Part shown: positions 1 to 6,955 of the stretch, in pieces | How the letters are laid out: each line of letters begins with the position of its first letter | Position numbering within the stretch: position 1 is the stretch's first letter | Source of the DNA: JACQXX01 sp964639175 | GTDB lineage: Bacteria > Acidobacteriota > Blastocatellia > Chloracidobacteriales > Chloracidobacteriaceae | Length of the DNA stretch: 25,684 nt | Reading direction: 5' to 3' | Assembly (NCBI GenBank): GCA_964639175.1 | Contig: CAZXCE010000039.1 | Span: 1-25,684, forward strand | Notes under the pieces: model-generated | Told to the model about the DNA's origin: nothing | The model's input: only the letters and a program-made list of their open reading frames with translations | Databases searched by the model: none | Program-made: the position numbers and the translations under genes

Positions 1-32
1 GAATGAAGAATGAAGAATGAAGAATGAAGAAT
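1..32. repeat. GAATGAA heptamer tandem repeat
   Basis: Four and a half perfect head-to-tail copies of the 7-bp unit GAATGAA open the window, so the true array may extend beyond the edge. A degenerate relative of the same unit lies near the other end (25578-25601). The 7-bp period is not a multiple of three and no reading frame here looks coding, so this is an intergenic short tandem repeat. Confidence 0.9.
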
Positions 33-119
33 AGAGTAACTGCTTTATAATCAATGAGATCAAGCGTTGTTATTTGAACTTGTTCATTGCGAATGCGGCT
101 TTTTGGTTCAAATCAACCT

Positions 120-872
120 GGGTCCAGCAAATACCCCACTTTAGGGACAGTCAGTTTAGATTTGGGTCCAGCAAATACCCCGCCCTTGAGTCTTTCAGGC
201 TGGAAAATTCCTGTTCAAGCAAGCACCAAAGAAAATGAGTTTTGGGGTAAATTATTGAAAAAAGAGATGTTCCAGGTTTATGTTGCCTTCTAATCATGCG
301 CCCAGAGCAGGTGAATACCTTCAACCCTGGCACCTTCGGCAGTGATTTTGGACCAAAGTAACTGACGTATGACCCGTGGATGAAAAGCCAGACTGAAGTG
401 ATCGGGCTTGATAAAACTTTGAAGATCTTTTCCTGTAAACTATTTGAAATCAATTATTTATATTTGATTTTACTTCTGGCTTTACTTTATTTTGACAAAA
501 GCAGGTTCAGCAAATACCCCACCTGGGTCCAGCAAATACCCCACCTTGAAACCAGCCTGGCATTCAGGGCTTTGCAAATATGTGCTCTAGAACTGGTAAT
601 TATTGAAAATAAAGTATTTAGATGTTTTTTAGAACGTCTTGGCCGGCCTGGATCCAATCAGGTTTTCACAGATTGGGGCAGATAGACTTCAAAAAGAAAG
701 GCCATCAGTACACCAAATACCCCACCTGTGAGGCCGAACTGAAAATTATTACAGATGGCGAGTAATAGATAAAACTATGATATTTTACTATGAGTTCGTT
801 GGATTTTTCTAAAGTAAAATCTCAAGTTCTGGTTTGTCTTTTGATAGTTTGTTGTACAGCAAATACCCCAGA
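120..872 (+). repeat. Six dispersed copies of a GGGTCCAGCAAATACCCCAC motif
   Basis: Copies lie at about 120-139, 164-183, 504-522, 525-543, 711-725 and 856-870, all in the same orientation. The best copies share the full GGGTCCAGCAAATACCCC string, and the weakest keep only CAAATACCCC. Spacing is irregular (about 44, 340, 21, 187 and 145 bp), which argues against a CRISPR array or simple tandem repeat. Different copies are read in different frames (SSKYPT in one, PANTPP in another), so conservation is at the DNA level. Multiple dispersed terminal repeats are known from the ends of some insertion sequence families (IS21-like), which is one possible origin. Confidence 0.75.
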
Positions 873-933
873 CTGGGACGCCGAAGATAAGAAGACAAAG
901 AAATTCCATTTTTCATTCTCAATTCCATCCCTA

Positions 934-3900
934 TTAGCCCTGGACCTCGGCTGGGAGCGGCAGCGACGACAGCACAAAGGTATTGAGATCTGCTGATGAG
1001 GGAAACTCAACTGAAAGCAATTCAGACCGCAAATCGAGTGTACGGCCAGTGTGTTCATAGACCCGAACGATTGGCAGGAGCCTGAGTGGTGATGAATCTG
1101 GCAAGGCGTCTGACTGGTGGCTGGCAAGGTGGCCAAGTGCTTCATTCCACTGGCGGGCAAACTCAAGCAAGACCGACAGCCCTGACTGGTGCGGGCCAAC
1201 TGGGAGGACTCTCAGTTGGATCGGGATAAACAGACTCGCCGTTGCATAGACCAGGTGCGTTCCGACTTCATTCTGAAGAAGCTGATAGGCCAGAGCCCCA
1301 GACAGTTCGAGGCACACGGCTGAAAATCCAAGTGTCGGTGGCAACGTGACCGTTGAAACTGTCAGCCCCTGGTCGCCAACAGCCCACTGGCGGTAGAGAT
1401 TGGCCAGTCTTCCCTTCCAATCGGCAATACCTGGGTATTCATTGAGGGTGTAAAACAAGGCGATGGCCCCGGTCGTCTCTTTGTTTTTCAGCGAGTGAGC
1501 CAGGGTTTCAAGCAAGGCTGTTTCCCGTGCAATATCGGCGACATAATCAGTTGGGGACTGGCCGATGCTGACACCCTCGGCTGCAAATTCCTGGAGATAA
1601 AGGTGCACGTCACTGGCAGCAACAAACTCTTGTGCGAGCTGATTTAACCCTGCCGAGCGATGGCTGAGATGGCGCTGGACCAGATGTCGTTTTGAAACCC
1701 GCGACACCTTTGTCCATTGAGTTGCGTGAGATGATGTCTTTTTCGCATCTAACCGGGTACTGCCCCGTTCAATCATGCGTTGAACCCGTTGGAGGTGCTC
1801 GCGAACCAGAAAATACCGTTCATGTGCTGGATCCATTGCCTCCAACGAAACCTGTCCGGTTGGGCGCAAGGTATTGATTTCCTCCTCAATCCGATGAACG
1901 GTCTGCTCCACCTGTTTGAGAATGTCTTTCGCCGGGCTGAGGGCGAGTACCAGTGACAGCGATGAACTCTGTGTGACGGGTTCAATCGCCTGAACGGCAA
2001 CACCAAATCCTTCAGGTTGAGGCAACACACTGATCAATGTCAGCGAGTCAAGCGGGAGGGCCGCCAGCCGGGCAGCAACGGGTTGAATCAGGTTGCGTTC
2101 CAGTGACCGCTTGAGCGCGCGGGCACCAAGCTGGGGATGGTATCCAAGGGAAATAATGGCTTCCATTGCCCGTGGGTCAACATACAGCGTCGCTTTTCGG
2201 CGCAGAAGTCCTTCACGATGAAGAATTTCCCCAAACAATCCCTGGGCAATCCGCTCGACCTCAGGCCGGGAAAGGCGTTCAAACGGGATAATCCGATCCA
2301 GCCGGTTGAAGAATTCAGGTTTGAAGAATTTCTGAGCCGCTGTCAGATAGGCTGCTGTTTCGTGACTCCCATCGGTATGAAATCCGAGTGTCGTCTGGGC
2401 TTCTCTCACGCCCAGGTTTGAGGTGAGGATCAAAATGGCATTCGAAAAATCAGTTGTTCGCCCAAGGGCATCGGTCAATCGTCCATCCCCCATGACCTGA
2501 AGCAGCAAATTGAACATATCCGGATGGGCTTTTTCGATTTCATCCAGGAGCACGACGGCAAATGGCTGGCGGCGAATGGCACTGGTTAAAAGTCCTTCGG
2601 GCTGGTCAAACGTCCCAATCAGCCGGGAAACGGCTGCGGGAGTCAGGTACTCGTTCATGTCAAAGCGCAGCAGTTTGTCTTCATGACCAAACAAATAGCG
2701 GGCAATGACTTTGGCACAGTGGGTCTTGCCCACCCCGGTCGGACCGAGAAACAACATGGCCGCCAGTGGGCGGGTGGGGTCGCTCAGCTTTGCTTTAGCC
2801 ACCGAAACCACATCCGCCACCGCGTTAACCGCCACTTCCTGACCAATCACAAGCTGTCGCAAGGTATCAAAAATGTCTTTGCGTTCCAGTTTGACTTCAT
2901 CGTCCAGGTACGCCAGCGACAGGCCGCTACTGGCCTGAAATTCACGCAGGACTGCCTGGCGGTTGATGAGGTGACCGGTATGCTTGACCGCCAGTTGGCG
3001 CAAAAAACCAGCCGCTTTGCCCGGAAACACTGCTTCTTTGACAAACCGGCGCTGAAGATCAATCACAACTGGCAGTGAATCAAGCGAAAAGGTGCACTGG
3101 TGGCGGAGTTCAAACTGACGTTTACAATCAATGACAACTTCAAGTGTTTCGTTCTCATTGGTCGGCTCAACAAACAGCAGGTGAAACAGATCAGCCAGCG
3201 AGCGGTCTTTTTCACGCAGGACCCGGAGGGATTCCGGCGTAATTTCAGCCAGGATGCGCACGTCCCGCCGTTCGATATAAGGTTTGAGCACATCGGCCAC
3301 CGAAAGGCTGGAATTGCTGGATTGACCAGCCATAAACAAACCGAGCAGGTCGTCAAAATAGAGGACCAGTTTGAGCCGCCTGGCTTCTTTCAGGATGGCA
3401 ATCAACCGATCTTCCCATTGACCAACATAGGCCATGCCTGAAATGAGCCGTTGGGGAGACAGCAGCCAGACCTGACCCCGAAATTGTTCTTCCTCGGTTG
3501 TTGCCAGCGGACGTTGGGTGCGTTGGAGTTCGCTCCGATACACCAGTTCGTGGATGATTGTGGTTTTTCCAACCATTCGTGGGCCAACCACAGCCACTGG
3601 CCGCTGGTCTTCTTCAGCCAGAAGTTTTGAAAGTTCGCTGACTTCGCGTTCGCGCCGGATGGCCCGATCCAGTTCATCTGGATAGAGCCGGTTGAGCAAC
3701 CGTCCGACTTTGTGGAGTTCCCGATACCCGCTCGTCACCTGCTGGGCGCCAAGCATCGCAAACAATGAGACTGGCTCTGGTTTCACCACCTCTGGGACGT
3801 TGACAAAGATTTCGACCGACGTCACCCAGACTTTTCCTTCAAGACTATAGTTGGCGGGTTGGGTAAAATCCTCGCCGTCATCTTTGAATTGTTTGCGAAA

Positions 3901-4314
3901 GTAAGCCGCGAGTGTGTCTCTGGCACGGTCAAAGAGTGATTCGCCCCGTTCAATGTCAAACCAGAGCGCCGGCAATTTGGGTGAAAACGCGACCCGTCGC
4001 TCAAATGCCTCAAAGACCACCACCAGAAGCCGGCAGGTGTGGGTTTTTTTGGCGAGTTCGAATGAAAATTTCCAGACGTACTCTTCCACTGGCGGGTGAA
4101 AGGTCAAGCGGGCCAGTTCATCCCGATCAGGTGTGCGGGCCAGTTCGCGGAGTTTTTGACCCAGCGCAAAGGAAAACTTATCCAGTGCTGTCTGCAGGCT
4201 GGCGTGGGAAATCACTGGATCACTGAAAAACAGTGGTTGTACCTGGTACAAATAGCCCCTGGCTTTGCCAGTTTGCTTTTGTTCGTTCACATAAACGGGG
4301 ATGGTAAATTTCAT
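934..4314 (-). CDS. Clp/Hsp100-like AAA+ ATPase fused to a release-factor-like C-terminal domain
   Basis: This 1126-residue protein has two AAA+ modules. The first has Walker A GPRMVGKT at 244-251 and a Walker B-like YFDDLLG with D321-D322. The second has Walker A GPTGVGKT at 524-531, Walker B LLDEIEKAH with D591-E592, a sensor-1 TSNLG and a ClpB-type small domain (LGARALKR). The N-terminal ~200 residues do not resemble the Clp N domain. After a helical linker (about 800-900), residues ~920-1125 resemble RF2: DWKGRLANLYRQWA (from 965), a G-x-x-AY-x-x-L-x-x-E-x-G-x-H pattern (1006-1020), then VRVYEHTGRTLDLRS (from 1083) and a DLNTFVLSSL tail. These correspond to the PCRF domain and C-terminal end of RF2. 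No GGQ is present, so peptidyl-tRNA hydrolysis is unlikely. I chose the Met at 4314 because the extra 23 residues of the longer frame (to 4383) come from intergenic octamer repeats; no strong ribosome binding site decides it. A role in protein unfolding at the ribosome is inference only. Confidence 0.85.
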   Translation of the reverse strand: MKFTIPVYVNEQKQTGKARGYLYQVQPLFFSDPVISHASLQTALDKFSFALGQKLRELARTPDRDELARLTFHPPVEEYVWKFSFELAKKTHTCRLLVVVFEAFERRVAFSPKLPALWFDIERGESLFDRARDTLAAYFRKQFKDDGEDFTQPANYSLEGKVWVTSVEIFVNVPEVVKPEPVSLFAMLGAQQVTSGYRELHKVGRLLNRLYPDELDRAIRREREVSELSKLLAEEDQRPVAVVGPRMVGKTTIIHELVYRSELQRTQRPLATTEEEQFRGQVWLLSPQRLISGMAYVGQWEDRLIAILKEARRLKLVLYFDDLLGLFMAGQSSNSSLSVADVLKPYIERRDVRILAEITPESLRVLREKDRSLADLFHLLFVEPTNENETLEVVIDCKRQFELRHQCTFSLDSLPVVIDLQRRFVKEAVFPGKAAGFLRQLAVKHTGHLINRQAVLREFQASSGLSLAYLDDEVKLERKDIFDTLRQLVIGQEVAVNAVADVVSVAKAKLSDPTRPLAAMLFLGPTGVGKTHCAKVIARYLFGHEDKLLRFDMNEYLTPAAVSRLIGTFDQPEGLLTSAIRRQPFAVVLLDEIEKAHPDMFNLLLQVMGDGRLTDALGRTTDFSNAILILTSNLGVREAQTTLGFHTDGSHETAAYLTAAQKFFKPEFFNRLDRIIPFERLSRPEVERIAQGLFGEILHREGLLRRKATLYVDPRAMEAIISLGYHPQLGARALKRSLERNLIQPVAARLAALPLDSLTLISVLPQPEGFGVAVQAIEPVTQSSSLSLVLALSPAKDILKQVEQTVHRIEEEINTLRPTGQVSLEAMDPAHERYFLVREHLQRVQRMIERGSTRLDAKKTSSHATQWTKVSRVSKRHLVQRHLSHRSAGLNQLAQEFVAASDVHLYLQEFAAEGVSIGQSPTDYVADIARETALLETLAHSLKNKETTGAIALFYTLNEYPGIADWKGRLANLYRQWAVGDQGLTVSTVTLPPTLGFSAVCLELSGALAYQLLQNEVGTHLVYATASLFIPIQLRVLPVGPHQSGLSVLLEFARQWNEALGHLASHQSDALPDSSPLRLLPIVRVYEHTGRTLDLRSELLSVEFPSSADLNTFVLSSLPLPAEVQG

Positions 4315-4325
4315 GAGTGAGTGCA

Positions 4326-4349
4326 GAGCGAAAGAGCGAAAGAGCGAGA
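4326..4349. repeat. GAGCGAAA octamer tandem repeat
   Basis: Two perfect copies of GAGCGAAA are followed by a third, GAGCGAGA, about 12 bp upstream of the start codon of the Clp-like gene. This places the repeat where the ribosome binding site of that minus-strand gene would be expected. Confidence 0.75.
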
Positions 4350-4513
4350 TAGTGAGGAGCGAGGTAGCAAGAAGCCAACCCAACCAGGTGAACCAGCAGA
4401 TTCAACTACGCTTACTTTTTTTACTGCCGGGTGCCGACCAAAGCCCCGAAAAGTACACTGAAAAAGAGCTTTCAGGCAATAAGTCAGAATTTTCTATTGA
4501 AGAAAAAGGACTT

Positions 4514-4585
4514 GTCAGTGCCACCTGCGTGAGCGGGTGGGGGAGTAAGCAATCAGGCTCACCCACTCACGCGGGCAGTACTGAC
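4514..4585. repeat. 72-bp imperfect palindrome
   Basis: The 20-nt arms 4514-4533 and 4566-4585 can pair at 15 of 20 positions, including GTCAGT/ACTGAC at the outside and GCGTGAG/CTCACGC inside. Further inward, GGGTG and CACCC can extend the stem. There is no T-run after either arm, so it does not look like an intrinsic terminator. It sits between divergent genes and could be a regulatory structure or a small palindromic repeat element. Confidence 0.65.
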
Positions 4586-4820
4586 TCAGTGGTTTTGGCT
4601 GATTGGTCTCCCACACCAAATCTGGTAGAAGCAGAAATAGTTTGTTCCATAAGTCATAATTCATCACTCACCATTTCTAAAAACTGGTCAAACCGGTGGC
4701 GGCGGTGTTAGGCTATTGAAAGAATCAAAACAACCTGCCCTCCTTCCCCTGGAGTCCTGGGTTGCCCCCAATCAAGTCCTTTTCTGGCACTCATCTCAAC
4801 CTCTGGATGGATCAAATCAT

Positions 4821-6815
4821 ATGAACTACTTCGTCACCGGCGGCACGGGGTTCATCGGTAAATTTCTGGTCGAACGCCTGGCACGGCGCAAGGATGCAAC
4901 CATTTATGTACTGGTGCGCGAGTCGTCGCAGGATAAGTTTGAATTTCTGCAGGAACGCATTGGCGAAAATGGCAAAAAACTGGTTCCAATTTTCGGCGAT
5001 ATCACCAAACCTGGCGTGATTTCCCCGGCAAGTCTGAAAAAGCTCAAGGGAAAGATTGATCACGTGTTCCATCTGGCAGCCATTTATGACATGGAGTTGG
5101 ATGAAGAAACTGCCGAAGCCTTTAATGTCGAAGGAACACGCAACGTGGTGAAGCTGGTCAATAAACTGGGTGGAGAGGTTCGCCTGCACCATACCAGTTC
5201 GGTGGCGATTGCCGGCTCTGACTTTGCCGGGCAATTTACGGAAGAGATGTTCGACGAAGGACAGACGTTGACGCATCCGTACCACCGGACCAAGTTTGAA
5301 TCTGAACAGATTGTGCGCGAAGAATGCAAAGTTCCCTTTCGCATCTACCGGCCCGGCGTGGTCATTGGGTCAAGTGTGACGGGCGAGATTGATAAAATTG
5401 ATGGGCCGTATTATTTCTTCAAGACGCTCCAAAAAATCAGCTACAAGATTCCCAAATGGTTGCCACTGCTTGGGATTCACGGCGGAAAAGTCCCGATTGT
5501 CCCGGTTGATTATGTCGCCAATGCGATGGATGCGATTGCCCATAAACCAAATCTGGATGGAAAAGCCTTTTTCCTGTTGCAGGCCAATTCACCGTCAGTG
5601 GGTGAACTGATTGAGACGATTCTGGCGGCGGCCCACGGTCCAGGGTTTGCCCACAAACTTGAATTGCCCTGGTTGAATGCTCCGTTGCGAACCGCGACCG
5701 AGTCCATTGATCGGGTGATGCCTGACCGGATCAAGAAACAAATTGCCAAAGCCATCGGCGCACCGGTTTCAACCCTGAGTTTTTCGTTTGTGACCACGGT
5801 TTTTAGTGACCGCAATACCCGGGCAGCGCTCAAGGGCACTGGTATTCGCTGTCCAAATCTGGTGGATTATGCCCCGGTCATCTGGCAGTTTTGGGAGCAA
5901 TATCTTGATTATGATTACACTGTTCCGGTGAAACTGGTCCGCAAACTGACCGGGAAAGTGGTGCTCATTACTGGCGCATCGAGCGGGATTGGTTTTTCCA
6001 CTGCCAAAAAACTGGCGGCGACTGGCGCCAAAGTGTTGCTGGTGGCCCGCACGCGGGAAAAGCTCGAAGAAACCCAACGCATTATTGAGAATGCCGGTGG
6101 CGAAGCCTATGTCTACCCCTGTGACCTCAATGATTTAGAGGCTATCGACAAAATGGCGGCAGATGTACTGAGTGATTTTGGCGCCGTGGATGTCCTGATC
6201 AATAATGCCGGGCGTTCGATCCGACGGGCCGTGGATGAGTCCTATGATCGGTTTCACGACTTTCAACGCACGATGCAGCTTAACTACTTTGGCGCGGTGC
6301 GGTTGATTATGGCTTTGCTTCCAAGTATGCAGCAGCACCGGAGCGGCCAGATCATCAATATTAGTTCAATCGGCGTCCAGCTCAACGCCGCCCGGTTTTC
6401 GGCCTATGTGGCCAGCAAGGCAGCCCTTGATGCCTTTAGTCGGTGTCTTTCGGCGGAGGTCCGAGATTATAACATTCACATCACGGCTATTTACATGCCG
6501 CTGGTTCGGACGCCAATGATTGCACCGACCAAAATTTACAGCTACGTGCCAACCTGGTCGCCTGAAGACGCAGCCAATACCGTGATCAAAGCGATTGTGG
6601 AACGCCCCAAGAGCATTGCCACGCCAATGGGAACCGCCGCTGCCGTCAGTTACGCGCTCTGGCCCAAAGTCAACGATTACATTCTGTCAAAAGGCTTTCA
6701 ACTCTTCCCTTCATCAGCGGCAGCCAAAGGGCAGAAAGGCAAAGAAGGCCAATCTCCGAAACCAACCCTGGAGCAGGTCATTTTTGCCAATGTGTTCAAG
6801 GGTGAACACTGGTAA
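4821..6815 (+). CDS. Fatty acyl-CoA reductase, alcohol-forming, two-domain SDR type
   Basis: The 664-residue product matches the organisation of the Marinobacter fatty acyl-CoA reductase (Maqu_2507 type) and mycobacterial AcrA1. Family members reduce fatty acyl-CoA to the primary alcohol with NADPH. The N-terminal extended-SDR domain has TGGTGFIG (6-13) and an active-site YHRTK (Y154, K158). The C-terminal classical SDR domain has TGASSGIG (about 384-391), NNAG, and YVASK (Y529, K533). The ending FANVFKGEHW resembles the FAAIMRGIHW ending I recall for the Marinobacter enzyme, so the gene appears intact. The frame extends 35 codons upstream to 4716, but homologues begin MNYFVTGGTGFIG and a GGATGG lies about 10 nt before 4821, so I use that start. 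It stands alone and ends in a terminator-like repeat cluster. It probably supplies fatty alcohols for wax esters or ether-type lipids, but no wax ester synthase is in view. Confidence 0.93.
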   Translation: MNYFVTGGTGFIGKFLVERLARRKDATIYVLVRESSQDKFEFLQERIGENGKKLVPIFGDITKPGVISPASLKKLKGKIDHVFHLAAIYDMELDEETAEAFNVEGTRNVVKLVNKLGGEVRLHHTSSVAIAGSDFAGQFTEEMFDEGQTLTHPYHRTKFESEQIVREECKVPFRIYRPGVVIGSSVTGEIDKIDGPYYFFKTLQKISYKIPKWLPLLGIHGGKVPIVPVDYVANAMDAIAHKPNLDGKAFFLLQANSPSVGELIETILAAAHGPGFAHKLELPWLNAPLRTATESIDRVMPDRIKKQIAKAIGAPVSTLSFSFVTTVFSDRNTRAALKGTGIRCPNLVDYAPVIWQFWEQYLDYDYTVPVKLVRKLTGKVVLITGASSGIGFSTAKKLAATGAKVLLVARTREKLEETQRIIENAGGEAYVYPCDLNDLEAIDKMAADVLSDFGAVDVLINNAGRSIRRAVDESYDRFHDFQRTMQLNYFGAVRLIMALLPSMQQHRSGQIINISSIGVQLNAARFSAYVASKAALDAFSRCLSAEVRDYNIHITAIYMPLVRTPMIAPTKIYSYVPTWSPEDAANTVIKAIVERPKSIATPMGTAAAVSYALWPKVNDYILSKGFQLFPSSAAAKGQKGKEGQSPKPTLEQVIFANVFKGEHW

Positions 6816-6825
6816 TTGGTTGAAT

Positions 6826-6947
6826 GGGGCTAAAAACATTCGGGCTGAAGACTTGCAAGCTCGGGGCTAAAAACATTTGGGCTGAAGAAGATAGCCCAGC
6901 TTCTTCAGCCCGTTTTCTTCAGCCCCAGACCCTGATGCCTTCAGCCC
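6826..6947. repeat. GGGCTGAAG / CTTCAGCCC repeat cluster
   Basis: This convergent gap holds two direct copies of a 25-bp unit (6826-6850 and 6863-6887, 24 of 25 identical) that begins GGGGCTAAAAACATT and ends GGGCTGAAG. They are followed by three inverted copies of the end motif, CTTCAGCCC, at 6903-6911, 6917-6925 and 6939-6947. Several alternative hairpins are therefore possible. Confidence 0.85.
6879..6916. terminator. Likely terminator hairpin between convergent genes
   Basis: A perfect 12-bp stem, GGGCTGAAGAAG (6879-6890) with CTTCTTCAGCCC (6900-6911), encloses a 9-nt loop and is followed by GTTTT. It lies between the 3' ends of the acyl-CoA reductase and the TolC-type gene. The T-run is short, so it is a moderate rather than certain intrinsic terminator. 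It probably serves the plus-strand gene. Confidence 0.55.
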
Positions 6948-6955
6948 GGTTGCGA

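Larger units (their letters stand above)
1..933. other. Gene-free, AT-rich repeat-bearing region
   Basis: I find no convincing gene in this stretch. The open frames present are short, have no recognisable family features, and read straight through the dispersed repeats in different frames. The region holds the GAATGAA array at its start and six same-direction copies of a CAAATACCCC-centred motif between 120 and 872. It lies downstream of the Clp-like gene, which is transcribed towards it. It could be a decayed mobile element or the edge of one extending left of the window, but no transposase remnant can be seen. Confidence 0.6.
4315..4820. other. Divergent intergenic region
   Basis: This gap separates the divergently transcribed Clp-like and acyl-CoA reductase genes and should contain both promoters, although I cannot point to convincing -35/-10 boxes. 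It contains an 8-bp tandem repeat at 4326-4349, a large imperfect palindrome at 4514-4585, and a fragment at 4654-4670 built from the GAGTGAT/GAATTAT heptamers also seen at 21435-21515. No gene is supported. Confidence 0.6.

Noticed and set aside
380..685. 101-codon open frame on the plus strand in the left region
   Set aside because: It runs through two copies of the dispersed DNA repeat, has no family features and no clear ribosome binding site; most likely a chance frame.
120..872. Possible CRISPR array in the repeated GCAAATACCCC motif
   Set aside because: Spacing ranges from about 21 to 340 bp, repeats degenerate to a 10-bp core, and no cas genes are nearby.
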